Source of the DNA: Methylobacterium frigidaeris
GTDB lineage: Bacteria; Pseudomonadota; Alphaproteobacteria; Rhizobiales; Beijerinckiaceae
Direction: 5' to 3'
Length of the DNA: 64,000 nt
NCBI RefSeq assembly: GCF_022179185.1
Contig: NZ_BPQJ01000005.1
Coordinates: 239,138-303,137 of the forward strand
Shown here: positions 9,076-18,774 of the stretch, piece by piece
Numbering within the stretch: position 1 is the first letter of the stretch
Layout of the letters: each line of letters starts with the position of its first letter
The notes under the pieces: generated by a model
Told to the model about the DNA's origin: nothing
What the model saw: the letters and a program-made list of their open reading frames with translations, nothing else
Databases searched by the model: none
Translations under genes and position numbers: made by a program

Positions 9076-9393
9076 ATGCGGACTTCCCTGTGCGCGGCGG
9101 TCTTCCTCCTCGCCGCGACTGCCGGCGCGCGCGCCACCGACGGAACCTGCGCCCGCGACCTCCTGGTGGCGCAATCCTCGCAGAGGACGGCGATCGAGCG
9201 CCTGGAGACCCTCGGCGACAGCGAGGCCGATCGCTGCCGCGGCTGGCGCCAGCACGTCGACACGATGCGCCGCGCCGCCACCGTCTACGGCCGCTGCCTT
9301 TCGGGCGCGGAGCGGAGCCAGCGCCTGGCCCAGGTCCAGGGCTCGGAGAAGGAATTCTCGGACTTGCTGCGGAGCCAGTGCAAGGGCCGGTAG
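9076..9393 (+). CDS. Small secreted four-cysteine protein, function unknown
   Basis: Not recognised. About 105 aa with a clear signal peptide (MRTSLCAAVFLLAATAGARA) and four cysteines in the mature part (in GTCARD, DRCRGW, GRCLSG and SQCKGR), which suggests a small disulfide-bonded periplasmic protein. It starts 16 bp after ptsN, so it may be cotranscribed. A GTG two codons earlier (9070) is an alternative start. Confidence 0.65.
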   Translation: MRTSLCAAVFLLAATAGARATDGTCARDLLVAQSSQRTAIERLETLGDSEADRCRGWRQHVDTMRRAATVYGRCLSGAERSQRLAQVQGSEKEFSDLLRSQCKGR

Positions 9394-9473
9394 GCGAGTT
9401 CCGGAGGCGGCCCCTCTCGCCGCTTCAAGGCTCTGCCTCACGGCCTGATCGCTGGGCACCCGACGTTTTGACA

Positions 9474-9525
9474 CTCTCAGGGTCATTCCGGGGCCGCGCA
9501 GCGGAGCCCGGAATGACCCTGAGAG
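9474..9525. repeat. REP-like palindromic element, best-preserved copy
   Basis: Perfect 19-bp inverted repeat: the arm CTCTCAGGGTCATTCCGGG at 9474-9492 is repeated in reverse complement at 9507-9525, with a 14-nt centre GCCGCGCAGCGGAG. It lies between two converging genes and could fold in either transcript. Confidence 0.8.
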
Positions 9526-9636
9526 GGTTTCAACTCCACGAGGGCAAGTCGGATCTACGAGAACAGATCGGACAGCTTCTCGTGAGGCGGCGCGGTTCCT
9601 CCTCCCGAAGGACCGGCGCCACCGGCGGATCCCCCC

Positions 9637-12600
9637 TCACGCCGCCTCGACCACCCGGCCCTCGGCCACTGCCTCAGGCCCGCCATGCTGCTTCAGCGGC
9701 CGGTTCCCGGTCAGCCGCCGCAGCAGCACGTAGAAGACCGGGGTCAGGAAGAGCCCGAACGCCGTCACCCCGATCATCCCGGAGAACACCGCCACGCCCA
9801 TTGCGCGGCGCATCTCCGAGCCGGCACCGGTGGCGGTGACGAGGGGCAGCACGCCCATGATGAAGGCCATCGAGGTCATCAGGATCGGGCGAAGCCGCAG
9901 GCGGCTCGCCTCGATCGCGGCCTGGACCGGCGTACGGCCGGCAAATTCCAGTTCCCGGGCGAATTCGACGATCAGGATCGCGTTCTTGGCGGACAGGCCG
10001 ACGAGGACGATGAGACCGATCTGCGTGAAGACGTTGTTGTCGCCCGAGGACAGCCAGACGCCGGTCATCGCCGCGAGCAGGCCCATCGGCACGATCATCA
10101 GGATCGCCAGAGGCAGGGCCAGGCTCTCGTACTGCGCCGCCAGGACCAGGAAGACGAGGAGCAGGGCGAGGGGAAACACCCAGACCCCCGAATTGCCGGC
10201 GATGAATTCCTGGTAGGTGAGGTCGGTCCACTCGAAGGCGAAGCCACGCGGCAGGGTCTCGGCGGCGATGCGCGCCGCCGCTTCCTGCGCCTGGCCCGAC
10301 GAGAAGCCGGGGGCCGCACCCGCGTTGATGTCGGCGGTGAGGAAGCCGTTGTAGCGCATCGCCCGCTCGGGCCCGGCGGTTTGGCGCACGCGCAGAAGCG
10401 TGGAGAGCGGCACCATCTCGCCGGAGCCCGCCCGCACCTTCAGCAGGCCCACATCGTCGGAGCGGGCGCGGAACGGCGCGTCGGCCTGGACCCGGACCGA
10501 GTAGGTGCGGCCGAACCGGTTGAAGTCGTTGACGTACAGGGATCCGAGGTAGATCTGCAGCGTGTCGAACACATCGGTGACCGGGATGCGGAGCTGGCGC
10601 GCCTTGGTCCGGTCGATGTCGGCGAAGAGCTGCGGCACGTTCATCTGGAAGCTGGAGAACAGCCCGGCGAGTTCGGGCGCCTGCGCGGCCTTGGCAAGGA
10701 AGGCCTTCGTCGCCTCGTTCAGCGCGTCGTAGCCGAGGCCGGCCCGGTCCTCGATCTGCAGCTTGAACCCGCCGATCGTGCCGAGGCCGTTGACCGGCGG
10801 CGGCGGGAACATGGCGATGAACGCCTCGGGGATGGCCGCGTACTTCTTGTTCAACGACATCGCGATGGCGGCGCCGCTGAGCGACGGGTCTTTTCGTTCC
10901 TCGAAGGGTTTCAGGGTCGAGAACACGATCCCCGAATTCGACGAGTTGGTGAAGCCGTTGATCGAGAGCCCCGGGAAGGCGACCGCGCTCTCGACGCCCG
11001 GCTCCTTAAGGGCGATCTCGCTCATCTTGCGGATCACCTCCTCGGTCCGGTCGAGGGTCGCGCCGTCGGGCAGCTGCGCGAAGCCGACGAGGTACTGCTT
11101 GTCCTGGCCCGGCACGAAGCCGCCGGGGATCTGGCGAAACAGCATCGCGGTCGCGCCGACGAGGACGAGGTAGATCACCATCATCGCGCCCTTGCGCGAG
11201 ATGACGCCGCCGACGCCGCGTCCGTACCCGTCCGAGGCCCAGCCGAAGGCGCGGTTGAAGCGGCGGAAGAACCAGCCGAGCAGGGTGTCGAGCACTCGGG
11301 TCAGCCGGTCCTTCGGCGCGTGGTGATCCTTCAGGAGCAGGGCCGAGAGGGCAGGGGACAGGGTCAGCGAGTTGATCGCCGAGATCACGGTCGAGATCGC
11401 GATCGTGAGGGCGAACTGCTTGTAGAACTGGCCCGTCAGCCCGCTGATGAAGGCGAGCGGCACGAACACCGCCACCAGCACGAGGGCGATGGCGATGATC
11501 GGCCCCGAGACCTCGCGCATCGCCTGGTAGCTGGCATCGCGGGGCGACAGCCCGGCCTCGATGTTGCGCTCGACGTTCTCTACCACCACGATCGCGTCGT
11601 CGACGACGATGCCGATGGCGAGCACGAGGCCGAACAGGCTGAGGGCGTTGATCGAGAAGCCGAAGATGTGCATCACCGCGAAGGTGCCGACGATCGAGAC
11701 CGGCACGGCGAGAAGCGGGATGATCGAGGCCCGCCAGGTCTGCAGGAACAGGATCACCACCAGCACGACGAGGGCCACCGCTTCGAGCAGGGTGTGGATC
11801 ACCGCCTCGATCGAGGCGCGCACGAACTGCGTCGGGTCGTAGACGATCTGGTAGTCGACCCCCTCCGGCATGGTCTTCTTGATCTCCGCCATGGTCCGGC
11901 GGACCTCGTCGGAGATCTGGATCGCGTTCGAGCCCGGTGATTGCGAGATCGGGATCGCGACCGCCGACTTGTTGTCGAGGAGCGAGCGGAGCGCGTAATC
12001 CGAGGCGCCGAGCTCGATCCGGGCGATGTCGCGCAGCCGCGTGATTGCGCCGTCCTCGCCGGTCTTGACTACGATGTCGCCGAACTGCTCCTCGCTGGTG
12101 AGGCGCCCCTCGGCGTTGAGCGAGAGCTGCAGGTCGAGGCCGGGGATCGCCGGCGAGGCGCCGATGACGCCGGCGGCCGCCTCGACGTTCTGGGCCTGGA
12201 TCTCCCGGACCACGTCGCCGGCGGACAGGCCGTGCTCGGCGACCTTCTGCGGGTCGAGCCAGATCCGCATCGCGTAATCGCCCGAGCCGAAGAGCTGCAC
12301 CTGGCCGACGCCGTCGAGGCGGGCGAGGCGGTCCTTGATGTTCAGCACCGCGTAGTTGCGCAGGTACGTCATGTCATACCGGCCGTTCGGCGAGACGAGG
12401 TGCACCACCATCGTCAGGTCGGGCGAGGACTTCACCGTGACGATGCCGAGCTGACGCACGATCGCCGGCAGCCGCGGCTCGGCCTGCGAGACCCGGTTCT
12501 GGACCAGCTGCTGCGCCTTGTCGGGGTCGGTGCCGAGCCGGAACGTCACGGTCAGCGTCATGATGCCGTCCGTCGTCGCCTGGCTCGACATGTAGAGCAT

Positions 12601-12828
12601 GCCCTCGACGCCGTTGATCTGCTCCTCGATCGGCGTCGCCACGGTCTCGGCGATGACCTTGGGGTTGGCCCCCGGGAAGGTCGCGCGGACGACGACGGAT
12701 GGCGGCACCACGTCCGGGTACTCGGAGATCGGCATCGCGAACAGCGACAGCAGCCCGCCGATGAAGATGAGCACCGAGAGCACGCCCGCGAAGATTGGGC
12801 GGTCGATGAAGAACTTGGAGAGGTTCAT
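9637..12828 (-). CDS. RND multidrug efflux transporter, HAE1 (AcrB-like) family
   Basis: Inner-membrane proton/drug antiporter of a tripartite pump. The 1063-aa protein has the AcrB layout: N-terminal FFIDRPIFA, two sets of six membrane helices, two large periplasmic loops, and the proton-relay pair Asp410-Asp411 in GIVVDDAIVVVENV. The porter-domain start FPGANP is typical of HAE1 exporters of hydrophobic drugs. Start ATG 12828 has a good GGAGGG site. The adaptor gene lies upstream on the same strand. No outer-membrane TolC-type gene is adjacent, so the pump must use one encoded elsewhere. The 385-bp gap to the adaptor holds a large inverted repeat. Confidence 0.93.
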   Translation of the reverse strand: MNLSKFFIDRPIFAGVLSVLIFIGGLLSLFAMPISEYPDVVPPSVVVRATFPGANPKVIAETVATPIEEQINGVEGMLYMSSQATTDGIMTLTVTFRLGTDPDKAQQLVQNRVSQAEPRLPAIVRQLGIVTVKSSPDLTMVVHLVSPNGRYDMTYLRNYAVLNIKDRLARLDGVGQVQLFGSGDYAMRIWLDPQKVAEHGLSAGDVVREIQAQNVEAAAGVIGASPAIPGLDLQLSLNAEGRLTSEEQFGDIVVKTGEDGAITRLRDIARIELGASDYALRSLLDNKSAVAIPISQSPGSNAIQISDEVRRTMAEIKKTMPEGVDYQIVYDPTQFVRASIEAVIHTLLEAVALVVLVVILFLQTWRASIIPLLAVPVSIVGTFAVMHIFGFSINALSLFGLVLAIGIVVDDAIVVVENVERNIEAGLSPRDASYQAMREVSGPIIAIALVLVAVFVPLAFISGLTGQFYKQFALTIAISTVISAINSLTLSPALSALLLKDHHAPKDRLTRVLDTLLGWFFRRFNRAFGWASDGYGRGVGGVISRKGAMMVIYLVLVGATAMLFRQIPGGFVPGQDKQYLVGFAQLPDGATLDRTEEVIRKMSEIALKEPGVESAVAFPGLSINGFTNSSNSGIVFSTLKPFEERKDPSLSGAAIAMSLNKKYAAIPEAFIAMFPPPPVNGLGTIGGFKLQIEDRAGLGYDALNEATKAFLAKAAQAPELAGLFSSFQMNVPQLFADIDRTKARQLRIPVTDVFDTLQIYLGSLYVNDFNRFGRTYSVRVQADAPFRARSDDVGLLKVRAGSGEMVPLSTLLRVRQTAGPERAMRYNGFLTADINAGAAPGFSSGQAQEAAARIAAETLPRGFAFEWTDLTYQEFIAGNSGVWVFPLALLLVFLVLAAQYESLALPLAILMIVPMGLLAAMTGVWLSSGDNNVFTQIGLIVLVGLSAKNAILIVEFARELEFAGRTPVQAAIEASRLRLRPILMTSMAFIMGVLPLVTATGAGSEMRRAMGVAVFSGMIGVTAFGLFLTPVFYVLLRRLTGNRPLKQHGGPEAVAEGRVVEAA

Positions 12829-12903
12829 GCCGCCCTCCGGGGGCGAGAGGGATCCTGGAGGCGGCTGCCGCCCCATGCGTCAGGACAAGAAGAAATCGCG
12901 GCG

Positions 12904-12975
12904 TCCCCTCTCCACGCGATCCCGGGCTTGCCCGGGATCGCTGCACGGTGTGGGAGAGGGGTGGGGGTGAGGGTG
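12904..12975 (+). repeat. Intergenic repeat, left copy of an inverted pair
   Basis: About 72 bp, starting TCCCCTCTCC and ending GGGTGAGGGTG. It contains its own palindrome (GATCCCGGGC TT GCCCGGGATC). The reverse complement at 13048-13120 differs at only about eight positions. Confidence 0.8.
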
Positions 12976-13047
12976 GCGACGGTTCAGGATCAAGCACTGA
13001 TCGGGGTGCCGGGACCGGAACGATCCGAGATCGACTCGGCAGCGTAG

Positions 13048-13120
13048 CACCCTCACCCCTGGCCCCTCTCCCGCATGGTGCAGCGATACCGGGCAAGCCC
13101 GGGATCGCCTGGAGAGGGGA
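13048..13120 (-). repeat. Intergenic repeat, right copy of an inverted pair
   Basis: Reverse complement of the copy at 12904-12975 with a few substitutions and one indel. The 72-bp spacer between copies is unique sequence. Confidence 0.8.
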
Positions 13121-13213
13121 ACGGTGATCCACGAATGAAGGCCTGCGAGGATCGCAGGATCTGCCGACAGTTTTGTTAGATCTAAGCGACGCGAAGAAGC
13201 CGCAGGCCGGCTC

Positions 13214-14464
13214 TTACCGCTGCGCCAGCTTCCCGGCCCCCGGCTCCTGCATCGGCCGCGCGCCCATGGTCACGGGCGACGGGCTGACGAGGCTGCCCGG
13301 CCGCACCCGCTGCAAGCCGTTGACGACGATCCGCTCGCTCCCCGACAGGCCGGACGTGACGACGCGCAACCCGTCGACCGCCCGGCCGAGGGTCACGGCC
13401 CGGAACTCGGCCCGGTTGTCGGCCCCGACCACCAGCACGAAGCGCTTGTCCTGGTCGGTGCCGACCGCCCGCTCGTCGACGAGCAGCAGCCGCTCGGGCG
13501 CCGCCTGGCCGAGGCGCATGCGGGCGAACTGGCCGGGGATCAGGTGCCCGTCGCCGTTGGCGAAGGTCGCGCGTACCCGCACCGTACCGCTGCGGGCATC
13601 GACCTTGTTGTCGATGAACTGGAGATGCCCCTTGGCCCGCTCGCCATCCGCGGTCGTCATCTCGACTGGGATGCGGTCGAGCTTGCCGCGCCGGCCGGAG
13701 GGCTCGGCGATGGCGGCGAGCGCCTTCAGCATCACCGTCTCGTCGGCGTCGAAGCTCGCGTAGATCGGGTCGACGGAGACGAGCGTCGTCAGCACCGCGG
13801 CCCCGGCTCCCGTCGCCACCAAGTTGCCCGGGGTGATCTCGCGGCGACCGACCCGGCCGCTCACCGCCGCCCGCACCTCGGTGTAGTCGAGGTTGAGCCG
13901 CGCTGCGGCCAGCGTCGCCTTGGCGGCGTCGAGATTGGCTTTCGCCTCCTTGAAGGCGTTCGCCCGCACGTCGAGGTCGCGCGCCGTGACGATGCGCTGG
14001 TCCGACAGGCGCTGGCCGCGCTCATAATCGCTCGCCGTCAGCGCCAGCCGCGCCTCGGCGCCCGCCACCTGGGCCTCCAGGCGCTGCACCTCCGCCGCGT
14101 AAGGAGCGGGGTCGATCGTCACCAGGAGGTCGCCGGTGCGGACGAGATCCCCTTCCGAGAAATGCGTCGCCGCGATCGCGCCGCCGACCCGCGCCCGGAC
14201 GTCGATGCGCTCGACCGCCTCGAGACGGCCCGAGAATTCGTTGAACAGCACCACGTCGCGGGGCTCGACTGCGGCGACCGGCACCGGCACGGCCTGCTCG
14301 ACGGGCGGGGTCGCGGCAACGGCCTGGCTTCCGGAGAGGCGCGACAGGGGAGCGTAGTGGTAGGATGCCCCCGCCATGAGCGCGAGGACGAGGCCGGCCC
14401 CGACGAGGCGCGGTGTGCGGGAGGGGGCGACAGCAGGCTCGGAATTCACGACCGGCTCCGACAT
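13214..14464 (-). CDS. RND efflux periplasmic adaptor (membrane fusion protein)
   Basis: Bridges the RND transporter to the outer-membrane channel. The 416-aa protein has an N-terminal membrane anchor (about 18-37, LVGAGLVLALMAG), then the lipoyl-like half motif (VRARVGGAI), an alpha-hairpin (residues about 130-190), the second lipoyl half, and beta-barrel and membrane-proximal domains. No lipobox is present. Start ATG 14464 is used; the longer open frame upstream runs through the divergent promoter region. It precedes the transporter gene in the same direction and is divergent from a TetR regulator, the usual arrangement for a locally repressed pump. Confidence 0.92.
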   Translation of the reverse strand: MSEPVVNSEPAVAPSRTPRLVGAGLVLALMAGASYHYAPLSRLSGSQAVAATPPVEQAVPVPVAAVEPRDVVLFNEFSGRLEAVERIDVRARVGGAIAATHFSEGDLVRTGDLLVTIDPAPYAAEVQRLEAQVAGAEARLALTASDYERGQRLSDQRIVTARDLDVRANAFKEAKANLDAAKATLAAARLNLDYTEVRAAVSGRVGRREITPGNLVATGAGAAVLTTLVSVDPIYASFDADETVMLKALAAIAEPSGRRGKLDRIPVEMTTADGERAKGHLQFIDNKVDARSGTVRVRATFANGDGHLIPGQFARMRLGQAAPERLLLVDERAVGTDQDKRFVLVVGADNRAEFRAVTLGRAVDGLRVVTSGLSGSERIVVNGLQRVRPGSLVSPSPVTMGARPMQEPGAGKLAQR

Positions 14465-14465
14465 C

Positions 14466-14532
14466 TGTAAGGTACGATACACATGTCGGCGTGGACGCCG
14501 GCCGTCAAGTGACTTATCTACCACTCGATACA
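14466..14532. promoter_or_regulatory. Candidate TetR operator region between adaptor and regulator genes
   Basis: The divergent 88-bp gap holds an imperfect 16-bp palindrome at 14466-14481 (TGTAAGGT/ACGATACA, 6 of 8 positions symmetrical) directly before the adaptor start. Its CGATACA half recurs at 14526-14532, 51 bp away and close to the regulator start. This is pattern evidence only. Confidence 0.35.
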
Positions 14533-14552
14533 AAAGTTGGAGCCAGCGGACA

Positions 14553-15167
14553 ATGGTGATGGGGCGGCCCCGGTCCTTCTGCACGGACAAGGCCCTCGAC
14601 GAGGCGATGGAGGTGTTCTGGCGCCACGGCTACGATGGGGCGACCCTCGCGATGCTGACGAAGGCGATGGGCATCAAGCCTCCGAGCCTCTACGCCGCCT
14701 TCGGCAGCAAGGAGGGCCTGCTGAAGGCCGCCCTCGACCGCTACGCCGAGCGGCGCTCGGAGCACATGCGTTACGTGCTCGCCGGTGCCACCGCCCGCGA
14801 CGTGGCCGAGCGCTTCCTGTCGAGCATCGCCGAGAGCCACACCGATCCGGCTAACCCGCCCGGCTGCCTCCTGGTCCAGGGAGGGTTGGCCTGCGGCGCC
14901 GGCTCGGAGAACATCCCGTTCGAGCTCGCCACCCGCCGCGCCCAGACCGAGACCGAGCTGCGCGAGCGCTTCGTGCAGGCGAAGCGGGCCGGTGACCTGG
15001 CCCAGGACAGCGAACCGGCCGCGCTCGCCCGCTTCCTGTCGACGGTCGCCTCGGGGATGGGGGTGCTGGCCTCCTCGGGGGCGGACCGGGAGGCGCTGCG
15101 GGAGGTGGCGCGCGTGTCGCTGGGAGCGTTCCCGCGGAGTGGCAAGGCGGCAGACGGGCCGGGCTGA
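14553..15167 (+). CDS. TetR/AcrR-family transcriptional regulator
   Basis: Ligand-responsive repressor, presumably of the adjacent RND pump and of itself. The N-terminal 50 residues form the TetR helix-turn-helix (RSFCTDKALDEAMEVF, then MLTKAMGIKPPSLYAAFG), with a C-terminal ligand domain of the TetR_C_16-like type containing CLLVQGGLACG. 204 aa, normal for the family. Start is ATG 14553, or ATG 14559 two codons later. It is divergent from the adaptor gene with an 88-bp shared promoter region. Confidence 0.88.
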   Translation: MVMGRPRSFCTDKALDEAMEVFWRHGYDGATLAMLTKAMGIKPPSLYAAFGSKEGLLKAALDRYAERRSEHMRYVLAGATARDVAERFLSSIAESHTDPANPPGCLLVQGGLACGAGSENIPFELATRRAQTETELRERFVQAKRAGDLAQDSEPAALARFLSTVASGMGVLASSGADREALREVARVSLGAFPRSGKAADGPG

Positions 15168-15507
15168 CGAGAGGAGAAGGCCCGCGGGGATTCGCATGCG
15201 AGCGCCCGGCTGTCCGCTCCTCGTCGGCGTGAGGCGCGCGACGAAACCGGCCCGACGACATGGGCCATCGGGACGGATTCAGGCTGATCGGCTTCGGTCC
15301 TTACGCATGACATAACCGTAAGATCATGATTCCAGCCAAGGCGCTTGAGTAATGGCCGCCAATTGATGTGAGGCCCATCATGTTAGGCCTTTACCGAAAA
15401 TTATCGCGACCCTGGCTTTGTGGCGATCCAGGGGTGTCCGCCCCGATCCTCAAAGGGTCTTTACAAGGCCCTCAACGGCAAGCAGCGCATCGCGAGCTGG
15501 ACCCCAC
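15168..15507. other. Intergenic stretch upstream of the chemoreceptor gene
   Basis: 340 bp with no convincing gene. The segment around 15320-15420 is less GC-rich than its surroundings and is a plausible promoter zone, but no clear sigma70, sigma54 or EcfG boxes were found. Confidence 0.4.
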
Positions 15508-17664
15508 ATGGTCTCCTTATCCAAGCTGGCCGTCCGGCTGCCCTCGACCATCGTCGGACTCGCGCTCGTCAGCGCGACGGTGATGGGCGGCCTGAGCTGG
15601 TACTCCGCCAGGAGCAGCCTGGTCTCGGCCGTCCAGGACAGGCTCGCCCTCGCCGCGACGGCGACCGGCCACGGCATCGCCCTCGTCGCCGATCAGGCCA
15701 AGGCCGATTTCGTCGCCGCCGCCGGTCACCCGCAGGTCGCCTCGAACTTCACCGACCTGATCGAGACCCTCGACCCGGCAAAGCCCGATTATGCCGGGAT
15801 CCTGGCGGCATTCCGGGCGCCGCCGAGCCCGGAAGCGCGGCTCGCCTTCGACGGCACCACCACCAACACGATGTATGGTCGCCGGCATGCCAAGGTGCAG
15901 GAAGTGGCCCGCAAGCTCCTGGGCCGGGCCGGCTACGCCGACCTGCTGTTCCTCGATCCCGACGGGCGCATCGTCTACACGGCGACCAAGGGCGACGACT
16001 TCGCCGCCTCGGTCGCCGATCCGGCCCTGCGCGAGACCGGCCTCGCCCGGCTATTCGGGCAGATGAAGGGTGCTGCGCCCGACGCGGTCTCGTTCGCGGA
16101 TTTCGCCGCCTATCCCGTCGGCGGGGCCCCGGCGGCCTTCATCGGCAAGGCGATGAGCCGGCGCGCCAACGTCGCCATGGGCACCGCGCAGGCGGTGGAG
16201 CGCGCCGGCTACGTCGTGATGCGGATCACGCCCGCCCTGTTCGACGAGACCCTGGCGCAGCGCGCCGGTCTCGGCGAGACCGGCCAGGCCCTGGTGGTCG
16301 GCGCCGACGGGCGCTTGCGCGGCACGCCGCCGCTCTCGGTGGGGATCGCGGCCGGTGCCCTCGCGAGCGATCTCGGCATCGCCCCGGACCAGGTCGCCGC
16401 GCCGGCGCCGTTCTCCTACGAGGCTCCCACCGGCCGCCGCATGGCGGTGAGCGCCGCCGTACCGGTGCTCGGCGCCCGCTGGACCATGCTGGCGGAGCAG
16501 TCGGAGGCCGAGGCGCTGCGGGCCGTGGACGCCCTGTCGCGGATCCTGGTGCTGATCGGCCTCGCCGTGCTCGTCGGCACCGCGATCCTCGGGCTCCTGA
16601 TGTCGCGGGCGATCGTGCGTCCCCTCGGCGCCCTCACCGCGGCCCTGACGGCGCTGGCCGCCCGCCGGACGCTCGACGAGGTGCCTGGGCACCGGCGCCG
16701 CGACGAGATCGGCGACATCGCCCGGGCCGTCGTGATGATCCGCGACCTCTCCCTCGAGGAGGCGGCGCGGCAGCTGCAGACCACCGAAGCGGCGCGCCTG
16801 CGCGAGGAGCAGGCCAGGCGCGGCCTGCTGCGCGACCTCGCCGACCGGTTCGAGGTCTCGGTCGGCGGCATCGTGGCGGCGGTCTCGGGCGCGGCCGAGG
16901 GGCTGACCGGGGCCTCCGGCGCCGTGACGCACGCGGTCGAGGGAACCGCGTCCCGCTCGGTCGGCGTCGCGGCCACCGCGCGGCAGACCAGCGGCAATGT
17001 CGGCGCCGTCGCGGCGGCGGCCGAGGAACTCGGCGCCACCGTCGCGGAGATCAGCCGTCAGGTCGTGCAGGCCGCCACCATGTCGGCGGAGGCGGTGGCG
17101 CAGGCCCGCGACGCCGGCGGCACGATGGCGGACCTCTCCGCCGCCGCCACCCGCATCGGCGACGTCGTCGGCCTCGTCTCGCAGATCGCCGGCCAGACCA
17201 ATCTGCTCGCCCTCAACGCCACGATCGAGGCGGCGCGGGCCGGCGAGGCCGGCCGTGGCTTCGCGGTGGTCGCCGCGGAGGTGAAGGAGCTGGCCGGCCA
17301 GACCGCACGGGCCACCGAGGAGATCGGCCGCCACGTCGCGGCGATCCAGTCCACCAGCCAGGGAGCCGGGGAGGCGATCGCGGGGGTCACCGCGCAGATC
17401 GAGGCGATGAGCCAGGTCGCGACCGGCATCGCCTCGGCGATCGAGGAGCAGGGCGCGATGACCCAGGAGATCGTGCGCCAGATGGCCGAGGCGACGGACG
17501 GCACCGCCGCGATGACGCGCGACATCGCCGAGGTCGCCGACGCGGCCGGTGCGGCGGGCCGCGCCGCCTCCGACGTGGCGCAGGCCTCCGACGCCCTGAC
17601 GGACCAGTGCGCCCGCCTGCGCCGGGAGGTCGACGGCTTCCTGGGCAGCGTCCGCGCCGCCTGA
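15508..17664 (+). CDS. Methyl-accepting chemotaxis protein
   Basis: Transmembrane chemoreceptor that signals to CheA/CheW. The 718-aa order is: membrane helix at about 15-32, a large periplasmic sensor of about 300 residues, a second helix at about 345-367 ([20 protein letters not shown]), a HAMP domain, and a signalling domain whose conserved tip is at about 558-600 ([18 protein letters not shown]). The ligand is unknown. ATG 15508 gives a standard N-terminus ([17 protein letters not shown]). No other chemotaxis genes are nearby, so this is an orphan receptor. Confidence 0.92.
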   Translation: MVSLSKLAVRLPSTIVGLALVSATVMGGLSWYSARSSLVSAVQDRLALAATATGHGIALVADQAKADFVAAAGHPQVASNFTDLIETLDPAKPDYAGILAAFRAPPSPEARLAFDGTTTNTMYGRRHAKVQEVARKLLGRAGYADLLFLDPDGRIVYTATKGDDFAASVADPALRETGLARLFGQMKGAAPDAVSFADFAAYPVGGAPAAFIGKAMSRRANVAMGTAQAVERAGYVVMRITPALFDETLAQRAGLGETGQALVVGADGRLRGTPPLSVGIAAGALASDLGIAPDQVAAPAPFSYEAPTGRRMAVSAAVPVLGARWTMLAEQSEAEALRAVDALSRILVLIGLAVLVGTAILGLLMSRAIVRPLGALTAALTALAARRTLDEVPGHRRRDEIGDIARAVVMIRDLSLEEAARQLQTTEAARLREEQARRGLLRDLADRFEVSVGGIVAAVSGAAEGLTGASGAVTHAVEGTASRSVGVAATARQTSGNVGAVAAAAEELGATVAEISRQVVQAATMSAEAVAQARDAGGTMADLSAAATRIGDVVGLVSQIAGQTNLLALNATIEAARAGEAGRGFAVVAAEVKELAGQTARATEEIGRHVAAIQSTSQGAGEAIAGVTAQIEAMSQVATGIASAIEEQGAMTQEIVRQMAEATDGTAAMTRDIAEVADAAGAAGRAASDVAQASDALTDQCARLRREVDGFLGSVRAA

Positions 17665-17709
17665 CAGCCCGGCCAACGGTCGGAAAGAGCGACCGCCGTC
17701 CGCGCGCCT

Positions 17710-18774
17710 TTATCGGCCGAGATGCCGGTCGAAGAACCAGGCGATCTCTTCGAACACCTTCCGGGTCTCGGGCGCGGTGTCGTCGCGGATGTAGTGGGCG
17801 TGCGACTGCCCCTCGCCGACCTGCAGATAGGCCTCGACGCCGGCATCGCGCAGCTTGCGGTGCACCCGCACGGTGTTCGACAAGAGGAGGTCGCGCGTGC
17901 CTGTGGTCAGGATCGTCGGCGGGAAGCCGTGCATGTCGCCGTAGACCGGCGACAGCATCGGGTCCTTCAGGTCGTGGCCGTTGGCGTAGACCTTGGCCCC
18001 ATCGTCGCAGAAGCCGTCGGGCGAGACCAGCACGTTGTCGAGCATCGCGTTGGTGACGAAGCTGTCGCCGACCTTGGTGGTGTCCGACATCGGCGTCCCG
18101 GGGGCGATCGCCGCGGGAAGCGGCAGCCCCTCCTGCTTGGCGCGCAGCACCATGGCGAGGGTCAGCGCCCCGCCCGCGGAGGTACCGAAGACCGCCATGT
18201 TCTTCGGGTCGGCCATCCTGGTGGCCGCCTTCCACACTGTGATCGCGTCGTCGTGCGCGGCCGGATAGGTCGCTTCCGGCGGCATCCGGTAATCGACCGA
18301 GATGACCTTGAAGCGGCCGAACCCGGCCATGAAGATCGCCTCCGGCAGCCCGGCCTCGCCGGGATTGAGCACGTAGCAGCCGCCATGAACGTGGACGAGG
18401 AGGCGGTTGCGGTTCTCCGGCGGCATCTCCTCGGGGGTGAGGATGAAGGCCCGCACGCCATCGATCGTGGTGCGCTCGACCTTCACCTTCAGGCGCTCGA
18501 GCATGCCGGGCACGAGCTTCGCCAGCGCGGCCGCTCCGGCCTCGGCGACGGGCTTCCACGCCTCTCCGGTCTTCGGCTGGATGTTCCAGTTGGAGCGCAG
18601 AGGCGCGCCGATGATCTTCGCCATCTGCGGGCTGACGTCGCTCGGCACCGGCACGCTCTTTGCCGGCACCTGCAGCGGCGGTGCCTCTTGCGCGGCCACG
18701 GACGTGACGGCGACGAGGCCCGCCAGGGCGCCGGTCCAGCCGCCGAAGCGGCGCGGACGATCGATCATGGGCAT
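17710..18774 (-). CDS. Secreted alpha/beta hydrolase, hormone-sensitive lipase type
   Basis: Likely a periplasmic carboxylesterase. The 354-aa protein has a signal peptide (about residues 1-34, ending SVAAQE), the oxyanion motif HGG (as HGGCY instead of the usual HGGGF), the nucleophile motif GTSAGG, an Asp in TRDLL and a His in SHAHY. Start ATG 18774 has a strong GGGAGG site. It is convergent with the chemoreceptor gene. The Cys in the oxyanion loop is unusual but occurs in relatives. Substrate unknown. Confidence 0.88.
   Translation of the reverse strand: MPMIDRPRRFGGWTGALAGLVAVTSVAAQEAPPLQVPAKSVPVPSDVSPQMAKIIGAPLRSNWNIQPKTGEAWKPVAEAGAAALAKLVPGMLERLKVKVERTTIDGVRAFILTPEEMPPENRNRLLVHVHGGCYVLNPGEAGLPEAIFMAGFGRFKVISVDYRMPPEATYPAAHDDAITVWKAATRMADPKNMAVFGTSAGGALTLAMVLRAKQEGLPLPAAIAPGTPMSDTTKVGDSFVTNAMLDNVLVSPDGFCDDGAKVYANGHDLKDPMLSPVYGDMHGFPPTILTTGTRDLLLSNTVRVHRKLRDAGVEAYLQVGEGQSHAHYIRDDTAPETRKVFEEIAWFFDRHLGR

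Larger units (their letters stand above)
12829..13213. other. Adaptor-transporter intercistronic gap with long inverted repeat
   Basis: No gene is seen in these 385 bp. Almost all of the centre is taken by two 72-73 bp inverted copies of one repeat (12904-12975 and 13048-13120). The gap separates two cotranscribed pump genes. Confidence 0.7.

Noticed and set aside
6138..9281. 1047-codon frame antisense to rpoN, hpf and ptsN
   Set aside because: Spans three well-supported genes and their spacers; residue pattern is typical antisense noise.
9637..9700. Possible outer-membrane channel gene near the RND pump
   Set aside because: Both flanks of the pump were checked; only repeats, a small secreted protein and TetR are present.
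9685..13047. Long plus-strand frames opposite the RND transporter
   Set aside because: The minus-strand transporter has full motifs; the opposite frame is rich in Arg, Asp and His only.
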